Of a stretch of DNA of 9,272 nt, positions 6,280 to 9,272 are shown one piece after another. Within the stretch, counting starts at the first letter, position 1. Each line of letters opens with the position of its first letter. Source of the DNA: an uncultured Anaerovibrio sp. (GTDB taxonomy: Bacteria > Bacillota > Negativicutes > Selenomonadales > Selenomonadaceae); NCBI GenBank assembly GCA_900768695.1, contig CAAGDY010000137.1:1-9272 (forward strand), in the 5' to 3' direction. The translations under genes were made by a program, and so were the position numbers. The notes beneath the pieces are model-generated. The model searched no databases, was not told the origin of the DNA, and saw only the letters and a program-made list of their open reading frames with translations.

Positions 6280-7350
6280 GTGGCGGCAGGACAGGAAGAC
6301 AGCCGGAGGGCTGGCAATAGCGTAGCTGTGAGAAAAAGGATAATGGCCGGTGCCGCTGCACTGCTGGTTCTGATCCTTGCAGCCTGCCTGTATTTTGTTT
6401 ATGGCAGGCCTGGCGGCCAGCCTCCGGCTATGGAGGCGCCGGTCATGGGCGTGCTGGATTTGCAGCAGGCGGCGAAGGCGCATCCTGACTACGATAAGCT
6501 GGCAGCGCTCCGGCAGGAGATAGGCCGCCTGGAGGCGGAGCTGTCCGTGGATAGCATGAAGGCAGCTGTATCGGCTGTCAAGCCGGATGAGGAGCTGTTT
6601 GCAGAGGCTGCCGGGCAAAAGCACAGGCTGGATGCCATTGAGCGGCATTCCCAGCTGGTGGAAAGGCTGAATGCCCTGGCAGAGCAGAAACGGCAGGAGC
6701 TGAAGCCGCAGCTGGAGGCAGAGCGCAGCCAGGTGAGCAGCCCCTATCTGAATGAGGTGCTGAATCTGCGCCTCAAGCTGGATAGCGCCGATGTGCTGGG
6801 GCTTACCCAGGAGCAGACGCAGCAGATGCTTGAGCGCATAGACAGGCTGCAGAAGGAGCGCAGCGAGGCCCTGGAGAGGCTGGGGGCGGAGCAGGAGGAA
6901 CGATTCCGCCAGCTCATGGAGCAGGAGGCGGCCGGACCCCTGGCGGAGCTGAGGCAGCTGGAGGCCGAAAACAGGCAGCAGGCACAGCAGCAGGAGTTTG
7001 AAAAGGGCCTGGCGGTGCAGGAGCGCAATGCCAGGGAAATGGAGCAGGCCCTGTCGCCGGTGCAGGCAAAAATCAGCAATGCAAAAAAGAAAACCCTGCT
7101 GGAAGCGAAGAAGATTCAGCTCCAGCAGCTGCAGGAGAAAATCTACAATGATATTGCGGGGCGGGCGGCCAAGCTGGCAATCATGCACGGCCTGACGGTC
7201 ATTTTGTCCAGCCCGGCTGACAGCCTGCGGGGAATTGATTACGAAAGGATGCAGATGGGCGTATGGCAGCCGGATTTGCTGCCGGTGCTGAATGTGAATA
7301 CGCTGGATTTGACAGAAGAAATACTTCAGGAAATGAAAACACTGCAGTGA
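6280..7350 (+). CDS. Long OmpH-like coiled-coil protein with N-terminal membrane anchor
   Basis: The 356-residue product is about twice the usual OmpH/Skp length. Residues 1-20 are polar and basic (R-K-R at 18-20), and residues about 22-42 are a hydrophobic segment. An OmpH-like opening follows (V-M-G-V-L-D-L-Q-Q-A-A-K-A-H-P-D-Y-D-K-L, 55-74). Residues about 75-290 are dominated by Glu/Gln/Arg/Leu and should form a long coiled coil. The end has the OmpH-like pieces A-I-M-H-G-L-T-V-I-L and L-D-L-T-E-E-I-L-Q-E-M, parallel to D-I-T-D-E-V-I-Q-K-L in the next gene. An L-A-A-C sequence (33-36) resembles a lipobox but is followed by more hydrophobic residues, so a plain anchor is at least as likely. 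It lies 22 bases before the third ompH gene and probably shares its transcript. It could be a membrane-tethered chaperone or a structural spacer; membership in the OmpH family is moderately sure. Confidence 0.8.
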   Translation: MAAGQEDSRRAGNSVAVRKRIMAGAAALLVLILAACLYFVYGRPGGQPPAMEAPVMGVLDLQQAAKAHPDYDKLAALRQEIGRLEAELSVDSMKAAVSAVKPDEELFAEAAGQKHRLDAIERHSQLVERLNALAEQKRQELKPQLEAERSQVSSPYLNEVLNLRLKLDSADVLGLTQEQTQQMLERIDRLQKERSEALERLGAEQEERFRQLMEQEAAGPLAELRQLEAENRQQAQQQEFEKGLAVQERNAREMEQALSPVQAKISNAKKKTLLEAKKIQLQQLQEKIYNDIAGRAAKLAIMHGLTVILSSPADSLRGIDYERMQMGVWQPDLLPVLNVNTLDLTEEILQEMKTLQ

Positions 7351-7372
7351 TTTTGAAAAGAGGCTTTTAAAT

Positions 7373-7816
7373 ATGACTAATAAAAAAAGGATTGCGGCTG
7401 TGGTCATGTCGGTGCTGTGTGCGGCGGCTTTTACTGCCGGCTGCGGCAAGGTAAATGTGGGCTACGTTGACCAGAACCGCATCCAGAATGAAGCGCCGCA
7501 GATTAAGACCTCCATCGAGGAGATGCAGAACAAGATGACGGAGGTTCAGAAGGAAGCGGAGCAGAAGTTCCAGGAGGCCGGTGCAGGCGGCGCTTCGGAG
7601 GAAGAGATGCAGAAGCTTCAGCAGCAGATGCAGATGAAGGCGGCCGGGGTTCAGCAGCAGTACGCTACCCAGATAAAGGCCAAGGTTGATGCGGCGATGG
7701 ATGACATAGTAAAGGAGAAGAAGCTGGATACCGTGGTGAACAGCAACGGCAAGGATGGCGTGGTTGTCAGCGGCGGCGTGGACATTACGGATGAGGTTAT
7801 CCAGAAGCTTCAGTGA
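7373..7816 (+). CDS. OmpH/Skp family protein, probable lipoprotein, third of three
   Basis: The product has 147 residues. ATG 7373 has AAGAGG 9 bases upstream. The N-terminus is K-K-R, a hydrophobic run and A-F-T-A-G-C at 19-24. T-A-G-C is a lipobox-like signal with Thr at -3 in place of the usual Leu, so Cys24 may be lipidated after signal peptidase II cleavage. The OmpH core follows directly: V-N-V-G-Y-V-D-Q-N-R-I (27-37), a Gln/Glu/Lys/Met-rich coiled coil (about 45-115), and a closing part D-T-V-V-N-S, V-V-V-S-G-G-V-D-I-T-D-E-V-I-Q-K-L-Q. This end is very like that of the ompH gene at 5714 (G-G-T-D-I-T-Q-D-V-I-K-K-L), which supports a gene duplication. It lies 27 bases before lpxD with no terminator between. 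Lipidation would fix the chaperone to a membrane, unlike soluble Skp. Confidence 0.88.
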   Translation: MTNKKRIAAVVMSVLCAAAFTAGCGKVNVGYVDQNRIQNEAPQIKTSIEEMQNKMTEVQKEAEQKFQEAGAGGASEEEMQKLQQQMQMKAAGVQQQYATQIKAKVDAAMDDIVKEKKLDTVVNSNGKDGVVVSGGVDITDEVIQKLQ

Positions 7817-7843
7817 GCTGATGATGCTTAGAGGGGATTTTAT

Positions 7844-8872
7844 ATGATTATGACATTACAGGAGATTGCAGCCAGGGTAAACGGACGCCTGCAGGGGCCT
7901 GCTGAAATAGAAATCAGCGGCGTGAACAATATCGCCGGTGCAGGTGCCGGTGATATTACCTTTGCGGATGAAAATCATGTGGCGGAGGCGGCTGGCTGTC
8001 AGGCCGGGGCGGTGCTGCTGCCGAATTCAGTGGCGGCAGCTCAGGAGAATTTTCCTCTGCCTGCTGTCTTTGTAGAGGATACCAGGGCGGCCTTCGCCAT
8101 TTTGCTGACAGCCTTTACACCGCCGATTGTCCATGAGAAGGGCGTCAGCCCGGAGGCTCATATCGGCAAGGGGATACAGCTGGGGGAGAACGTTACCATC
8201 ATGCCTATGGCCTTTGTGGATGATTATGCCATAATAGGTGACGGGGCAACGCTCTATCCTCATACCTACATAGGGCAGTATGCCGAGATTGGCAGTGATT
8301 CCGTGATTTATTCCAGTGCCACCATACGGGAGCATTGCAAGGTAGGCCGACGGGTTATCGTGCATAGCTCCGCCGTTATCGGTGCGGACGGCTTCGGCTT
8401 TACCACCAAGGACGGCGTTCATACCAAGGTGCCGCAGGTGGGCAACGTGGTGCTGGAGGATGATGTGGAGATTGGCGCTCATGCCGGTGTGGACAGGGCG
8501 ACCATCGGCTCAACTGTCATCGGCAGGGGAACCAAGATTGACAATCTGGTGCATATCGGCCACAACTGCAAGATTGGGCCGGGCAATCTGATTGTGGCCC
8601 AGACCGGCATTTCCGGCTCAACCACCTCCGGCCCGAATGTAACCTTTGGCGGTCAGACCGGTACGGTGGGACATATCAATATTGGAGGCAATTCCGTGTT
8701 TGCCGCCCGCAGCGGCATTATCGGCAACACCCCGGAGGGCGTGTTCTACGCAGGCTTCCCGGCAAGGCCTCATCAGGAGTGGCTCAGGATGCAGGCACAT
8801 CTGCAGAAGATTACGGATATGGCCAAGAAGGTGAAGCAGCTGGAAAAGAAGCTGGCGGCATTAGAAAAATAA
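7844..8872 (+). CDS. lpxD: LpxD, UDP-3-O-(3-hydroxyacyl)glucosamine N-acyltransferase
   Basis: LpxD is the third step of lipid A synthesis: it moves a 3-hydroxyacyl chain from acyl carrier protein to the 2-amino group of UDP-3-O-acyl-glucosamine, in the cytoplasm. The product has 342 residues, the normal size. Residues 1-100 are the uridine-binding domain (I-S-G-V-N-N-I, G-D-I-T-F-A, then A-V-F-V-E-D). Residues about 101-297 are left-handed beta-helix hexapeptide repeats (A-H-I-G-K-G, Y-A-E-I-G-S, G-A-D-G-F-G-F at 180-186). The catalytic His is H240 in N-L-V-H-I-G-H-N, aligned with H239 of E. coli LpxD; G-H-I-N-I (H277) fits the second conserved His. Residues 308-342 are the C-terminal helices. 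ATG 7844 has GAGGGG 7 bases upstream; ATG 7850 is too far at 13. It follows ompH, as in the classical bamA-skp-lpxD order. Transcription ends at the terminator at 9078. Confidence 0.96.
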   Translation: MIMTLQEIAARVNGRLQGPAEIEISGVNNIAGAGAGDITFADENHVAEAAGCQAGAVLLPNSVAAAQENFPLPAVFVEDTRAAFAILLTAFTPPIVHEKGVSPEAHIGKGIQLGENVTIMPMAFVDDYAIIGDGATLYPHTYIGQYAEIGSDSVIYSSATIREHCKVGRRVIVHSSAVIGADGFGFTTKDGVHTKVPQVGNVVLEDDVEIGAHAGVDRATIGSTVIGRGTKIDNLVHIGHNCKIGPGNLIVAQTGISGSTTSGPNVTFGGQTGTVGHINIGGNSVFAARSGIIGNTPEGVFYAGFPARPHQEWLRMQAHLQKITDMAKKVKQLEKKLAALEK

Positions 8873-8882
8873 AATGGCACGC

Positions 8883-9022
8883 ATGGTATGACAGTACCAA
8901 CGAAAACACGCTCGCGCTCCACATTGTGCCTAGCGGTGCTAAATTCTTGCTGCGCCTGCGGCTTGCAAATCATTAAGCACCGAGGCGCAATAAGGGTTTT
9001 CTTTTGGTACATGTCATACCAT
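8883..9022 (+). repeat. 140-bp nested inverted repeat between lpxD and the acyltransferase gene
   Basis: The outer arms are ATGGTATGACAGTACCAA (8883-8900) and TTGGTACATGTCATACCAT (9004-9022), complementary except for one extra base. Inside them GAAAAC (8902-8907) pairs with GTTTTC (8996-9001). A third helix pairs 8923-8942 (ATTGTGCCT...GGTGCTAA) with 8973-8991 (TTAAGCACCG...GCGCAAT), with a G-T pair and small bulges. A fourth pairs TTGC/GCAA (8947-8950, 8965-8968) and GCC/GGC (8954-8956, 8960-8962). The whole segment thus folds back on itself at four levels. A run of eight T follows the right arm (9022-9029). GCACG (8877-8881) and CGTGC (9030-9034) outside it could extend the pairing. It contains no supported gene. 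It may be a small non-autonomous mobile repeat, a structured RNA or part of the lpxD 3' end. Confidence 0.8.
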
Positions 9023-9077
9023 TTTTTTTCGTGCAGCTACTTTGCTTTTTGCAATATTGATTCACTAAGTTTATTAC

Positions 9078-9106
9078 ATACTCTCCTTGCGGGAGTATTT
9101 TTTTTT
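9078..9106 (+). terminator. Intrinsic terminator ending the ompH-ompH-lpxD transcript
   Basis: The stem ATACTC-T-CC (9078-9086, one bulged T) pairs with GGGAGTAT (9091-9098) around a TTGC loop and runs into nine T (9098-9106). It is a textbook rho-independent form and separates lpxD from the downstream acyltransferase gene. Confidence 0.92.
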
Positions 9107-9163
9107 GCTTGAAAATAGTGTAAAATGGTGGTAGTGATTTTGTAAGTGCTAGGGGTTGATGAG

Positions 9164-9272
9164 ATGTACTGGTTTTTGAAGGTGCTGAGCTGGCTGGCCT
9201 GCCGCTTTTCTATGGATACATGCATTAGTGTGGGGAATTTTTTGGGCAGGCTGACCTGGTACGGCGTGCCGG
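9164..9272 (+). CDS. LpxL/HtrB-type lipid A (lysophospholipid) acyltransferase, N-terminus only
   Basis: Only the first 36 residues are visible; the frame runs off the window. ATG 9164 has AGGGG (9151-9155) 8 bases upstream. The start M-Y-W-F-L-K-V-L-S-W-L-A-C-R-F, then G-N-F-L-G-R-L-T-W-Y, is the usual hydrophobic entry of the LpxL/HtrB acyltransferase family, where a membrane helix precedes the catalytic H-x(4)-D part. In that family the enzyme adds a secondary acyl chain to lipid A at the inner membrane. Its place right after lpxD agrees. It follows a terminator and so needs its own promoter; a possible -10 TAAAAT (9121-9126) has no good -35. The call rests on a short stretch and on context. 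Confidence 0.65.
   Translation, partial: MYWFLKVLSWLACRFSMDTCISVGNFLGRLTWYGVP

Noticed and set aside
8888..9112. Small + strand frame across the nested palindrome
   Set aside because: Its codons follow the inverted repeat, it runs through the terminator, it has no binding site and its sequence is Cys/Arg/Ser-rich without any domain.
9098..9126. Promoter for the acyltransferase with -10 TAAAAT
   Set aside because: Only the -10 is acceptable. The matching -35 position falls in the terminator T-run, so it is noted in the gene entry but not listed as a site.

Overview
The window comes from a diderm Firmicute, most likely a Negativicute of the Selenomonas/Mitsuokella/Anaerovibrio type. The proteins are Gram-negative outer-membrane biogenesis factors (TamB, BamA, three OmpH/Skp-type chaperones, LpxD and the start of an LpxL/HtrB-type acyltransferase). 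They are packaged with strong Firmicute-style Shine-Dalgarno sequences, TTG and GTG starts, and a small sigma-70 family factor inside the cluster. The placement is by protein character and gene order only; no database search was possible. All genes lie on the + strand.

Layout. 1-930 is the 3' end of tamB. 953-1585 encodes a 210-residue sigma factor with regions 2 and 4 only. 1723-2277 encodes a small protein with one membrane segment and no recognised family. 2342-4279 is bamA, with a TTG start, signal peptide, acidic linker, three POTRA domains and a 16-strand-type barrel. 4279-5607 overlaps the bamA stop by one base and encodes an unrecognised exported protein that looks like three POTRA-like modules followed by a small C-terminal beta-barrel. 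A strong promoter (5617-5645) then precedes a first ompH/skp gene (5714-6178), which is closed by a hairpin terminator (6203-6236). A long membrane-anchored OmpH relative (6280-7350), a lipoprotein-like OmpH (7373-7816) and lpxD (7844-8872) follow closely spaced. The 291-base gap after lpxD holds a 140-bp nested inverted repeat (8883-9022) and a clear intrinsic terminator (9078-9106). The last 109 bases begin a lipid A acyltransferase gene.

How the genes fit together. TamB bridges the periplasm for lipid transport and envelope assembly. BamA inserts barrels, the OmpH/Skp chaperones hold unfolded barrel proteins in the periplasm, and LpxD and the LpxL-like enzyme acylate lipid A. The window is therefore an outer-membrane construction cluster. 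The less expected parts are the embedded sigma factor with a one-TM neighbour, the BamA-coupled unknown with a BamA-like plan, the three OmpH paralogs that seem to use three different membrane attachments, and the nested palindromic element after lpxD.

No tRNA, rRNA, CRISPR array, transposase gene or phage gene was seen.
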